Source: Devosia sp. (lineage in GTDB: Bacteria > Pseudomonadota > Alphaproteobacteria > Rhizobiales > Devosiaceae). From it: DNA of 14,691 nucleotides. The notes under the pieces were generated by a model. That model made no database searches and was not told the origin of the DNA. It saw only the letters and a list, made by a program, of their open reading frames with translations. The translations under genes were made by a program, and so were the position numbers. Where the stretch lies: positions 1-14,691 of the forward strand of contig JAQGKG010000350.1 in NCBI GenBank assembly GCA_028290245.1, in the 5' to 3' direction. Below, one piece after another: positions 7,530 to 13,850 of the stretch; position 1 is the stretch's first letter, and every line of letters starts with the position of its first letter.

Positions 7530-8246
7530 ATGCTCACGCGAAAACAACACGAGCTGCTGATGTTCATCCACGAGCGGATGAAGGAAAGCGGCATTCCACC
7601 ATCGTTCGACGAGATGAAGGATGCGCTCGACCTGGCGTCCAAGTCCGGCATTCACCGCCTGATCACTGCGCTGGAAGAGCGCGGTTTTATCCGCCGACTG
7701 CCGAACAGGGCTCGCGCACTTGAAGTGGTCAAGCTCCCCGATTCGATGAACCCGTCGCTCGGCGGCCGTAAGACGCGCTTCGAGCCGTCGGTCATCGAAG
7801 GCAGCCTGGGCAAGGTCAGCGCAACGACGTCACGTGCCCTCAGCGCACAGGATGAGTATGCGCGGCCGATCGCCATTCCAGTCATGGGTCGCATCGCCGC
7901 AGGTACCCCGATCGAGGCAATCCAAACCCATTCGCACACCATCATGGTGCCGCCCGAGATGCTGGGTGCCGGCGAGCATTACGCGCTTGAAGTACGTGGC
8001 GACTCGATGATCGATGCCGGCATTTTCGACGGCGATACCGTGCTGATCAAGAAGCAGGATCAGGCTTCTACCGGCGAGATCGTTGTGGCGCTGGTGGATG
8101 ACGAGGAAGCTACGCTGAAGCGCCTGCGTCGCAAGGGTGACACGATCGCTCTAGAGGCTGCCAATCCAGCCTATGAGACGCGTATCTTCCCGCCTCACCG
8201 GGTCAAGGTGCAGGGCCGCCTTGTTGGCCTGCTGAGGAAATACTGA
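7530..8246 (+). CDS. lexA: LexA repressor, SOS regulator
   Basis: Transcriptional repressor of the SOS DNA-damage response; it self-cleaves when RecA forms filaments on single-stranded DNA. 238 residues, with the longer linker usual in Alphaproteobacteria. The N-terminal winged helix (MLTRKQHELLMFIHERM to about residue 70) includes the recognition-helix stretch SKSGIHRLITALEERGFI. The C-terminal S24 peptidase domain has the scissile Ala124-Gly125 bond (RIAAGTP), nucleophile Ser159 (VRGDSMIDAG) and general base Lys197 (EEATLKRL). ATG 7530 follows GAGGGG at 7520-7525. Two LexA boxes in the promoter indicate autoregulation. Its stop overlaps the start of the next small gene by one base, so that gene is probably co-transcribed and SOS-inducible. 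Confidence 0.97.
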   Translation: MLTRKQHELLMFIHERMKESGIPPSFDEMKDALDLASKSGIHRLITALEERGFIRRLPNRARALEVVKLPDSMNPSLGGRKTRFEPSVIEGSLGKVSATTSRALSAQDEYARPIAIPVMGRIAAGTPIEAIQTHSHTIMVPPEMLGAGEHYALEVRGDSMIDAGIFDGDTVLIKKQDQASTGEIVVALVDDEEATLKRLRRKGDTIALEAANPAYETRIFPPHRVKVQGRLVGLLRKY

Positions 8247-8593
8247 TGCGCATTGCCCTGCTTGCCGTGGGTATCGTAGCTGTCTTGGGCGGGCCGACGT
8301 CTGCCCAGGAGGCTAGCGTCAAAGAAACTCGATGCTGGGTAGGCGGAGTAACATTCTCTGCGGGCGCCGGCATCAATGCTGGCGACGGCGTCGCTACCTG
8401 TCAGGCGGGAACTGGTTGGCAAAAAGCGACAACAGGCGCGTTGGTCAGCGGCTGTTTGTTGGAGGGAAAGCTATCCTCCGTCGGGGCCGTGATCGGGATC
8501 CGCAACAACGACAGCCTGCTGCTGCAATGCGATGCGAGCGGCCGTTGGACAACGATCGACACGCAGTCGGAAGTTGATGCTGGAGCGGTGTGA
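8246..8593 (+). CDS. small secreted four-cysteine protein of unknown function
   Basis: 115 residues; I cannot assign a function. Residues 1-20 form a signal peptide (charged MR, hydrophobic ALLAVGIVAVLGG, cleavage after TSA), so the mature protein should be periplasmic. The four cysteines (30, 52, 70, 95) form two similar units: Cys30 to Cys52 followed by CQAGTGW, and Cys70 to Cys95 followed by CDASGRW. Each unit has a G-x-x-x-S-x-G-A-x-I-like core between its cysteines and Trp six residues after the second. This suggests an internal duplication with one disulfide per unit. The pattern recalls small DUF1496-type periplasmic proteins from memory, unverified. Its ATG overlaps the lexA stop (TGATG) and a strong terminator follows, so it shares the lexA transcript. 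Confidence 0.75.
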   Translation: MRIALLAVGIVAVLGGPTSAQEASVKETRCWVGGVTFSAGAGINAGDGVATCQAGTGWQKATTGALVSGCLLEGKLSSVGAVIGIRNNDSLLLQCDASGRWTTIDTQSEVDAGAV

Positions 8594-8621
8594 GCTTTCC
8601 TGCCATGGCTGAGTCTATCCG

Positions 8622-8657
8622 GTCCTGCTGCGTTCCAACGCGGCGGGACTAATTTTT
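8622..8657 (+). terminator. intrinsic terminator of the lexA unit
   Basis: Arms 8622-8633 and 8638-8649 pair over 12 bp (two G-U wobbles) around a TCCA loop. TAA and then five T (8653-8657) follow. It lies 29 nt after the stop of the small secreted gene and should end the transcript coming from lexA. Confidence 0.8.
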
Positions 8658-8741
8658 GGCTCCGCCCTGCGCTATGTGCAACCAAGCATCTCTACACGTT
8701 GCTTAACATGTGATGCTTTTGCCAGTGCTTGTCACCGAGTT

Positions 8742-8895
8742 GCTTACGTTGCATACGTTTGCAAAGTCATCGTTTGGCAAGACCTTGCAGAATGCCTCGT
8801 TTCGTGCCATTTATAGGGCATACGTTTTCAGCCTAAGTCGGCTGCCTGATGCCGGTTCGCCGGACCGTGGCTACCTACTCGACCATGCGAACGTT
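8742..8895 (+). repeat. four copies of GCNNACGTT in the cspA upstream region
   Basis: GCTTACGTT (8742-8750) and GCATACGTT (8751-8759) are directly adjacent. GCATACGTT recurs at 8818-8826, with the 10-mer GCATACGTTT shared between 8751-8760 and 8818-8827. GCGAACGTT follows at 8887-8895. Two copies lie before and two after the putative -10 element. Binding sites or structural RNA elements are both possible. Confidence 0.4.
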
Positions 8896-8927
8896 ATGTC
8901 CCTTTGGCATGTTGCCACTGGATAACC

Positions 8928-8947
8928 GCTCGTTACGAGCAAAGGAA
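8928..8947 (+). promoter_or_regulatory. hairpin and Shine-Dalgarno of cspA
   Basis: GCTCG (8928-8932), loop TTA, CGAGC (8936-8940) forms a perfect 5-bp hairpin that ends one base before AAGGAA (8942-8947), the Shine-Dalgarno 6 nt from the cspA ATG. CCTTTG at 8901-8906 can alternatively pair with CAAAGG (8940-8945), which would mask the site and break the hairpin. Confidence 0.45.
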
Positions 8948-8953
8948 ATAGTC

Positions 8954-9166
8954 ATGTCCGCAATCACTGGCACCGTTAAATTCTTCAACACCACTAAGGG
9001 CTTCGGCTTCATCTCGCCTGAAGATGGCGGCAAGGATGCCTTCGTCCACATCTCCGCCGTTCAGCGTTCGGGCCTGCAGGGCCTCTATGAGAACGACAAG
9101 GTGACCTATGAGCTCGAGACCGGCCGCGACGGCAAGGAATCGGCGACCAACCTGACCCTGCTCTAG
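8954..9166 (+). CDS. cspA: CspA-family cold-shock protein
   Basis: 70-residue single cold-shock domain protein that binds single-stranded RNA or DNA and acts as an RNA chaperone. RNP1 is KGFGFI (15-20) and RNP2 lies in DAFVHIS (28-34). The usual KWFN is KFFN here, as in many alphaproteobacterial members. The start is ATG 8954 with AAGGAA six bases before it. The frame stays open upstream to 8849, but an extension would have no homology and would bypass a good ribosome binding site. It is monocistronic, with a terminator before it (from the lexA unit) and one after it. Whether it is cold-induced cannot be read from the protein; the long structured leader is compatible with that. Bacteria carry several paralogues, so the symbol is a family label. 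Confidence 0.95.
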   Translation: MSAITGTVKFFNTTKGFGFISPEDGGKDAFVHISAVQRSGLQGLYENDKVTYELETGRDGKESATNLTLL

Positions 9167-9184
9167 TCGCTTCAGGTCTATGCA

Positions 9185-9209
9185 GCGAGCGCACTTCGGT
9201 GCAGCTCGC
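9185..9209 (+). other. UUCG-capped hairpin in the cspA 3' region
   Basis: GCGAGCGCAC (9185-9194) pairs with GTGC and GCTCGC (9199-9209, one bulged A) around a TTCG loop closed by C-G, the exceptionally stable cUUCGg tetraloop. No T-run follows directly; the real terminator starts seven bases later. It may protect the 3' end of the message. Confidence 0.6.
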
Positions 9210-9215
9210 GAGAAG

Positions 9216-9243
9216 CCACCGCAGTTCCTGCGGTGGTTTTTTT
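9216..9243 (+). terminator. intrinsic terminator of cspA
   Basis: CCACCGCAG (9216-9224) and CTGCGGTGG (9228-9236) form a perfect 9-bp stem with a TTC loop, followed by seven T (9237-9243). It begins 50 nt after the cspA stop. Confidence 0.92.
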
Positions 9244-9263
9244 GTGCTCGGGTTTAGTCGGAT

Positions 9264-9296
9264 AAACAAAAGGCCCGCGCATCACTGCGCGGGCCT
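9264..9296 (-). terminator. intrinsic terminator of the minus-strand dehydratase gene
   Basis: AGGCCCGCGC (9271-9280) and GCGCGGGCCT (9287-9296) are a perfect 10-bp stem with a six-base loop. On the minus strand it is followed by a T-rich tail (TTTGTTT). It lies 24 bp beyond the dehydratase stop codon and faces the cspA terminator, so the two convergent genes are separately insulated. Confidence 0.88.
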
Positions 9297-9319
9297 CTGA
9301 ATTCAATGGTCGAACAGAC

Positions 9320-11128
9320 TTAGTGGTTATCGCGCGGGATGCCGTTTGTCTGGGCAATGCGCTGGTACTTTTCGGCTGGCTTGAGGATAGCGCCGTCGCC
9401 AAGTTGGCCGACCAAGCCGCGCTGGATTTCCTGCCATGGCGTCTGGTGCTTGGGATACTTGTAGCCGCCTGCAGCTTCGAGATCGGCACGACGGGTCGCG
9501 ATTTCCTCATCCGAGATCAGGATATTGGCTTGACCGATATTGAGATCGATCCGCACGCGGTCGCCGGTCTTGAGGATGGCAAGGTTGCCACCGGCAGCCG
9601 CTTCGGGCGACGCATTGAGGATCGAGGGCGAGCCCGAAGTGCCCGACTGGCGACCGTCGCCGATACAGGCGAGGGCATGGATGCCCTTCTTGATCAGGTA
9701 GTTCGGTGGCCGCATGTTGACCACTTCGGCAGCACCCGGGTAGCCGATCGGACCCGCGCCGCGCATGAACAGCAGCGTGTGCTCGTCGATATCGAGCGAG
9801 GGATCGTCGATCCGGTGGTGATAATCTTCTGGACCATCGAACACCACGGCCTTGCCCTCGAACATGCCCGGATGGTCCGGGTTGGTCAGGTAGCGATCGC
9901 GGAACTCGGTCGAGATCACTGATGTTTTCATGATGGCGTTGTCGAACATATTGCCACGCAGCACCAGGAAACCTGCTTCGGTCTTGAGCGGATTGTCAAA
10001 GCGGCGGATGACCTTGTCATCCTGGATCGTCGTGTTACGGCAGTTCTCGCCGATGGTCTTGCCGTTGACGGTGGGCGCGTGTTCGCGGATCAGGCCCTGC
10101 GTCATCAGCTCGTTCACCACCGCGGGCACGCCGCCGGCATGGTAGTAATCTTCGCCGAGATATTCGCCAGCCGGCTGCAGGTTGACCAGCAGCGGCACCT
10201 TGTGGCCGTAAGTCTGGAAATCCTGCAGTTCCAGTTCGACGCCGATATGCTTGGCGATGGCCTGGATGTGGATCGGCGCATTGGTCGAGCCACCGATCGC
10301 CGAATTGACGACGATGGTGTTGATGAAATTGTCCTTAGTCAGGATGTCGGAAGGCTTGAGGTCCTCGCGCACCATGTCGACGATGCGCTTGCCGGTGCGA
10401 TAGGCCATTTCCTGGCGGTCGCGATACGGCGCGGGAATGGCCGCGGATCCCGGCAACTGCATTCCAAGCGACTCGGCCAGCGAGTTCATGGTCGAAGCCG
10501 TGCCCATGGTGTTGCAATAGCCGGTCGACGGTGCCGACGATGCCACCAGCTCGATAAACTGCGCATAGTCGATCTCGCCAGCCGCCATCATCTGGCGAGC
10601 CTTCCACACGATGGTGCCCGAGCCGGTGCGTTCGCCCTTGTGCCAGCCATTCAGCATCGGGCCGACCGACAGCGCGATAGCAGGAATGTTGACCGTGGCC
10701 GCGCCCATCAGCATGGCGGGGGTAGTCTTGTCGCAGCCGATGGTCAGCACCACGCCGTCGAGCGGGTAGCCGTACAGCACTTCGACGAGGCCTAGATAGG
10801 CGAGGTTGCGGTCGAGGCCGGCGGTCGGGCGCTTGCCGGTTTCCTGGATAGGATGCACCGGAAATTCGATGGCGATGCCACCGGCTTCACGGATGCCTTC
10901 GCGGACGCGCTCGGCGAGAACGATGTGGTGACGGTTGCAGGGGCTGAGATCGGAGCCGGTCTGGGCAATGCCGATGATCGGCTTGTCGGACTGCAGCTCT
11001 TCGCGCGACACGCCGAAATTCATGTAGCGCTCGAGATAAAGCGCGGTCATGTCAGGGTTGTCCGGGTTGTCGAACCAGGCGCGCGAACGCAGTTTCTGCT
11101 TTGCCGAACCGGCGTTGTCTGCCGTCAT
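9320..11128 (-). CDS. IlvD/Edd-family sugar-acid dehydratase, probably galactonate dehydratase
   Basis: Dehydrates an aldonic acid to its 2-keto-3-deoxy form; from context most likely D-galactonate to KDGal, though close relatives act on L-arabinonate, D-xylonate or D-fuconate. 602 residues. The [2Fe-2S] ligands are Cys64 (SDLSPCNRHH), Cys132 (IGCDKTTPA) and Cys205 (STGYCNTMG); their 68- and 73-residue spacings match those I recall for the Rhizobium L-arabinonate dehydratase (59, 127, 200). Lys134 after CD corresponds to the carbamylated lysine, and GDGRQSGTSG (490-499) carries the catalytic serine. I start at ATG 11128, with GAGGAA six bases upstream, where KLRSRAWFDNPD follows soon after. 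The frame is open to 11227, but that extension resembles nothing in the family. It is transcribed divergently from dgoK and ends at its own terminator. Confidence 0.88.
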   Translation of the reverse strand: MTADNAGSAKQKLRSRAWFDNPDNPDMTALYLERYMNFGVSREELQSDKPIIGIAQTGSDLSPCNRHHIVLAERVREGIREAGGIAIEFPVHPIQETGKRPTAGLDRNLAYLGLVEVLYGYPLDGVVLTIGCDKTTPAMLMGAATVNIPAIALSVGPMLNGWHKGERTGSGTIVWKARQMMAAGEIDYAQFIELVASSAPSTGYCNTMGTASTMNSLAESLGMQLPGSAAIPAPYRDRQEMAYRTGKRIVDMVREDLKPSDILTKDNFINTIVVNSAIGGSTNAPIHIQAIAKHIGVELELQDFQTYGHKVPLLVNLQPAGEYLGEDYYHAGGVPAVVNELMTQGLIREHAPTVNGKTIGENCRNTTIQDDKVIRRFDNPLKTEAGFLVLRGNMFDNAIMKTSVISTEFRDRYLTNPDHPGMFEGKAVVFDGPEDYHHRIDDPSLDIDEHTLLFMRGAGPIGYPGAAEVVNMRPPNYLIKKGIHALACIGDGRQSGTSGSPSILNASPEAAAGGNLAILKTGDRVRIDLNIGQANILISDEEIATRRADLEAAGGYKYPKHQTPWQEIQRGLVGQLGDGAILKPAEKYQRIAQTNGIPRDNH

Positions 11129-11416
11129 GTCATGTTCCTCTTCAGTCCGCGGACGTGCCCGCGTTTGGAGTCGTTCTAACATGGCAATGGCCGCTGTGAA
11201 TGCCCCCCGCAAGAAAAAATCATACAAATGAGCGGCGCGGCAGATTTGCCCCCGCGGACATTCCCCAACGCGCCGAAAATCTTACCAAACGAGGCGACTG
11301 CAGTGAGCGATGAGCGCAGGTGTGCGCTACCGCGCCGACCACAGAATCGGACTGGCTGAAACAACGGCCAGCCATTAGGGTCGCGCCGCGACAAGGCTCC
11401 GCGGTGAGGAATATTC
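11129..11416. promoter_or_regulatory. divergent regulatory gap between the dehydratase and dgoK
   Basis: 288 bp with no gene. It must carry the promoters for both directions. I could not fix -35/-10 pairs with confidence. Candidate operator-like palindromes are AGCGCA-GGTG-TGCGCT (11313-11328), TCAT-ACAA-ATGA (11220-11231) and TGGCTG-N10-CAGCCA (11353-11374). GAGGA at 11406-11410 is the dgoK Shine-Dalgarno. No regulator gene lies in the window. Confidence 0.5.
11313..11328. promoter_or_regulatory. 16-bp inverted repeat, candidate operator
   Basis: AGCGCA (11313-11318) and TGCGCT (11323-11328) are perfectly inverted around GGTG, about 90 bp before dgoK in the shared gap. Size and place suit a dimeric sugar regulator, but it lacks the central CG typical of LacI-family sites, and GC-rich DNA produces such repeats by chance. 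Confidence 0.3.
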
Positions 11417-12337
11417 GTGACTGAAAGTGTTGATTGGGTTGCCGTAGATTGGGGAACTTCGAACCTGCGCGGCTGGGGCATAGCCGCCGATGGCTCGGCG
11501 GTGTTCGAAAAAACCTCGCCCAAGGGGATGGGCAAGCTGACGCGCGAGGAATTCCCCGCGGCGCTAGCTGACCTGCTCGAAGGCGTAAGCCCTGCCCGCT
11601 CCGGCAAGCTTGAAGTGCTGATTTGCGGCATGGCCGGTGCGCGCCAGGGCTGGCTCGAAGCGCCCTATCTTGAAGCACCAACCGACCTGCGCGGCCTGCT
11701 CGACGGTGCCGTTCACCCCGACATGGGCGACAGCCCGATCCGGGCCTCGATCCTGCCTGGTGTTTGCCAGAAGGCTGGCGGCGACAATGTAATGCGCGGC
11801 GAAGAAACTCAGCTTTTGGGCCTCGCCTCGCTCAATCCCGGCTACTCCGGCATGGTCTGCATGCCGGGCACCCATTCCAAATGGGCACAGCTTTCCGGCA
11901 CGCGCATCGAGCGCTTCTCAACCGCGATGACCGGCGAAATGTTCGAATTGCTGCGCACCCATTCGGTGCTGCGCCACTCGCTCACCGGTGATCTTGACGG
12001 CCCCGGTCGCGCCGAGGGCTTCAAGGCGGGCGCCGAAGCAGGCCTCGCCCACCCCGAACAATTGCTTGGCACGCTGTTCCAGGTTCGCGCCGGCTCGTTG
12101 CTGTCGGGCCGCCAGCCTGATTGGTGTGCCGGCTACCTTTCAGGCCTGCTGATTGGAACCGAAGTGGGCAGCAACCGTCATCTCATAGGCGATGCCGCTG
12201 TGCCATTGATCGGCGCGCCGGCCCTCTGCGCACTTTATGCGCAGGTGCTGGAAATGGCGGGTGCCAGCGGCGCTCCCAAGGACGCCACCGAAATCGTGCT
12301 CGCCGGCCTCAAGGCCGCGCGCAGCTTTGCAGTTTAG
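11417..12337 (+). CDS. dgoK: 2-dehydro-3-deoxygalactonokinase
   Basis: Phosphorylates KDGal to KDPGal with ATP, cytoplasmic, De Ley-Doudoroff galactose pathway. 306 residues, full length. Family motifs are the N-terminal phosphate loop VDWGTSNLRGW (10-20), CGMAGARQGW (70-79), NVMRGEETQ (124-132), MPGTHSKW (149-156), TGEMFELL (172-179), YLSGLLIG and a C-terminal GLKAARS. The start is GTG 11417 with GAGGA six bases before it. It is the first gene of the rightward operon, 16 bp before dgoA. Confidence 0.94.
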   Translation: MTESVDWVAVDWGTSNLRGWGIAADGSAVFEKTSPKGMGKLTREEFPAALADLLEGVSPARSGKLEVLICGMAGARQGWLEAPYLEAPTDLRGLLDGAVHPDMGDSPIRASILPGVCQKAGGDNVMRGEETQLLGLASLNPGYSGMVCMPGTHSKWAQLSGTRIERFSTAMTGEMFELLRTHSVLRHSLTGDLDGPGRAEGFKAGAEAGLAHPEQLLGTLFQVRAGSLLSGRQPDWCAGYLSGLLIGTEVGSNRHLIGDAAVPLIGAPALCALYAQVLEMAGASGAPKDATEIVLAGLKAARSFAV

Positions 12338-12353
12338 ACCGGAGTATAGGTCC

Positions 12354-12965
12354 ATGGAACATCGTCACATCATTGCCATCCTGCGTGGCATCACCCCGCC
12401 CGAAACCGTGGACGTCTGCCAGGCGCTGATCGCCGCCGGCATCACCATGATCGAAGTGCCGCTGAACTCGCCCGACGCGTTGACCAGCATTGCGCTGGCC
12501 TCGAACTCGCTCGGCGAGCAGGCTGCCATCGGCGCTGGCACCGTGCTGACCAAGAAGCAGGTCTGGGCCGTCTCCGACGCAGGCGGTGTTTTCATCGTTT
12601 CGCCTGACACCAACAAGCAGGTGATCGAGGAAACTGTCCGGCTGCAACTGCTGTCTTACCCCGGCGTGTTCACCCCATCCGACGCGTTCCGCGCCATCAA
12701 GGCTGGCGCCACCGGCCTCAAGTTTTTTCCGGCCGAAGTGCTTGGTCCCAAGGGCATCAAGGCGATCAAGGCGGTGCTGCCGCCCGAGCTGCCGATCTAT
12801 GCCGTTGGCGGCGCCAATCCGGACAATTTCAGCGAGTATTTCGCCGCCGGCTGCACCGGCTTCGGCCTCGGCACCTACATCTACAAGCCCGGCATGACTG
12901 CAACCGACGTCGCCGAGCGCGCCGCCACAGCCGTTGCGGCCTATGATGCGGGGAAGGCCCAATGA
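12354..12965 (+). CDS. dgoA: 2-dehydro-3-deoxy-6-phosphogalactonate aldolase
   Basis: Class I aldolase cleaving KDPGal to pyruvate and glyceraldehyde 3-phosphate. 203 residues, the usual KDPG/KDPGal aldolase length. AILRG (8-12) begins the barrel with Arg11. IEVPLNSP carries Glu34, IGAGTVL and VSPDTN follow, and the Schiff-base lysine is Lys123 in GLKFFPAE; VGGANPDN and a GFGLGTYIYKPG phosphate-site loop complete it. The VPLNSP and FFPAE sequences fit KDPGal rather than KDPG aldolases, and dgoK next door supports this. ATG 12354 is preceded by GGAG at 12341-12344. Its stop overlaps the next start by four bases (ATGA). Confidence 0.94.
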   Translation: MEHRHIIAILRGITPPETVDVCQALIAAGITMIEVPLNSPDALTSIALASNSLGEQAAIGAGTVLTKKQVWAVSDAGGVFIVSPDTNKQVIEETVRLQLLSYPGVFTPSDAFRAIKAGATGLKFFPAEVLGPKGIKAIKAVLPPELPIYAVGGANPDNFSEYFAAGCTGFGLGTYIYKPGMTATDVAERAATAVAAYDAGKAQ

Positions 12966-13840
12966 ACCAGAGCGCAACGCTTCTGCTCGACAGCAAATGC
13001 CAGCTTGGCGAGGGTCCGCTATGGCACCCCGGCCGCCAGCAGCTGTTCTTTTTCGATATTAACGAGCAGACGCTATTCGCCGTGACCGCCAAGGGCGAAA
13101 TTGCCGATAGCTGGCTGTTCAATGAATATATCGCGGCCGCTGCCATCGTCGACGATCACACGCTGGTGCTGGCCACTGATACAGGTCTCAAAGAATTCGA
13201 TCTTAATACCGGAGGCATGAACCGCATCAATGAGGTCGAGGCGGACAACCCAAAGACCCGGACCAATGACAGCCGGGTGCATCCGTCGGGCGCCTTTTGG
13301 TTCAGCACCATGATCAAGAGCGAGGACGAGGCACCAATCGGCTCGCTGTATCATTACCGTGCCGGCGTGCTGACGACGCTGAAATCAGGCGTTAAGATTT
13401 CCAATGCCACCTGCTTCTCGCCCGATGGCAAGAAGGCCTATTGGACCGATACCCCAACCAAGCAGATCATGCAGGTCGAGACCGACCCCGCAACCGGCCT
13501 GCCGATTGGCGAATGGACATTGTTCGCCGACGTTTCAGAAGGCCGCGGCTATCCGGACGGCGCCGTAGTCGATAGCGAGGGCTATCTGTGGAACGCCAAG
13601 TGGGGCGGCTCCTGTGTGGTACGCCACGCGCCAGACGGCTCGATCGACCGCATCGTCGAAGTTCCAGTCAGCCAGGTCACCTGCCCGGCCTTTGGCGGCC
13701 CCGATCTCAAGACGCTTTTCATCACCACGGCCGCCAAAAACTTGACTGACATACAGCTTGCATCAGAAAAACATGCAGGCAGTTTGTTTTCGATTCAACT
13801 CGACATCGCCGGCCAGCCCGAAACGCCGATCACTCTCTGA
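12962..13840 (+). CDS. SMP-30/gluconolactonase-family sugar lactonase
   Basis: Metal-dependent lactonase of the SMP-30/regucalcin six-bladed propeller fold; here it probably opens galactono-lactone to galactonate. 292 residues, full length. Metal-site residues line up with the family: Glu17 (LGEGPLW), Asn148 (ISNATCFSPDG) and Asp199 (GYPDGAVVD), plus Arg100 and Asn102 in the substrate-site TRTNDSRVHPSG. Start overlaps the dgoA stop by four bases, implying translational coupling. No signal peptide, so cytoplasmic. Relatives act on L-arabinono- or gluconolactone; the dgoK-dgoA-GH42 context argues for galactonolactone, but this is inference. Confidence 0.88.
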   Translation: MNQSATLLLDSKCQLGEGPLWHPGRQQLFFFDINEQTLFAVTAKGEIADSWLFNEYIAAAAIVDDHTLVLATDTGLKEFDLNTGGMNRINEVEADNPKTRTNDSRVHPSGAFWFSTMIKSEDEAPIGSLYHYRAGVLTTLKSGVKISNATCFSPDGKKAYWTDTPTKQIMQVETDPATGLPIGEWTLFADVSEGRGYPDGAVVDSEGYLWNAKWGGSCVVRHAPDGSIDRIVEVPVSQVTCPAFGGPDLKTLFITTAAKNLTDIQLASEKHAGSLFSIQLDIAGQPETPITL

Positions 13841-13850
13841 GACATCTGCC

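Larger units (their letters stand above)
8658..8953 (+). promoter_or_regulatory. gene-free leader/promoter region of the cold-shock gene
   Basis: About 300 bp without a convincing gene, visibly richer in A+T than its surroundings. It must hold the cspA promoter. A TATAGG -10-like element at 8812-8817 would give a leader of roughly 130 nt, similar to known cspA leaders, but I cannot fix a matching -35. The region has short repeats (GC-NN-ACGTT), small hairpins (AGCC/GGCT at 8830-8843; CCGG-TTCG-CCGG at 8852-8863) and a hairpin next to the Shine-Dalgarno. A 71-codon open frame at 8710-8925 lacks coding character and a ribosome binding site. Confidence 0.5.

Noticed and set aside
8710..8925. 71-codon open frame in the cspA leader
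   Set aside because: No ribosome binding site, no recognisable protein features, and it overlaps the likely promoter and structured leader of cspA.
8849..8953. In-frame 35-codon N-terminal extension of the cold-shock protein
   Set aside because: The ATG at 8954 has a strong AAGGAA at proper distance and gives the standard 70-residue protein; the extension lacks family similarity.
10079..10795. 238-codon plus-strand open frame inside the dehydratase gene
   Set aside because: It lies opposite the most conserved part of the dehydratase and has composition typical of an antisense shadow.
11129..11227. 33-residue N-terminal extension of the dehydratase
   Set aside because: The ATG at 11128 has GAGGAA six bases upstream and is soon followed by the family's conserved KLRS-WFDNPD opening; the extension would consume the promoter region.
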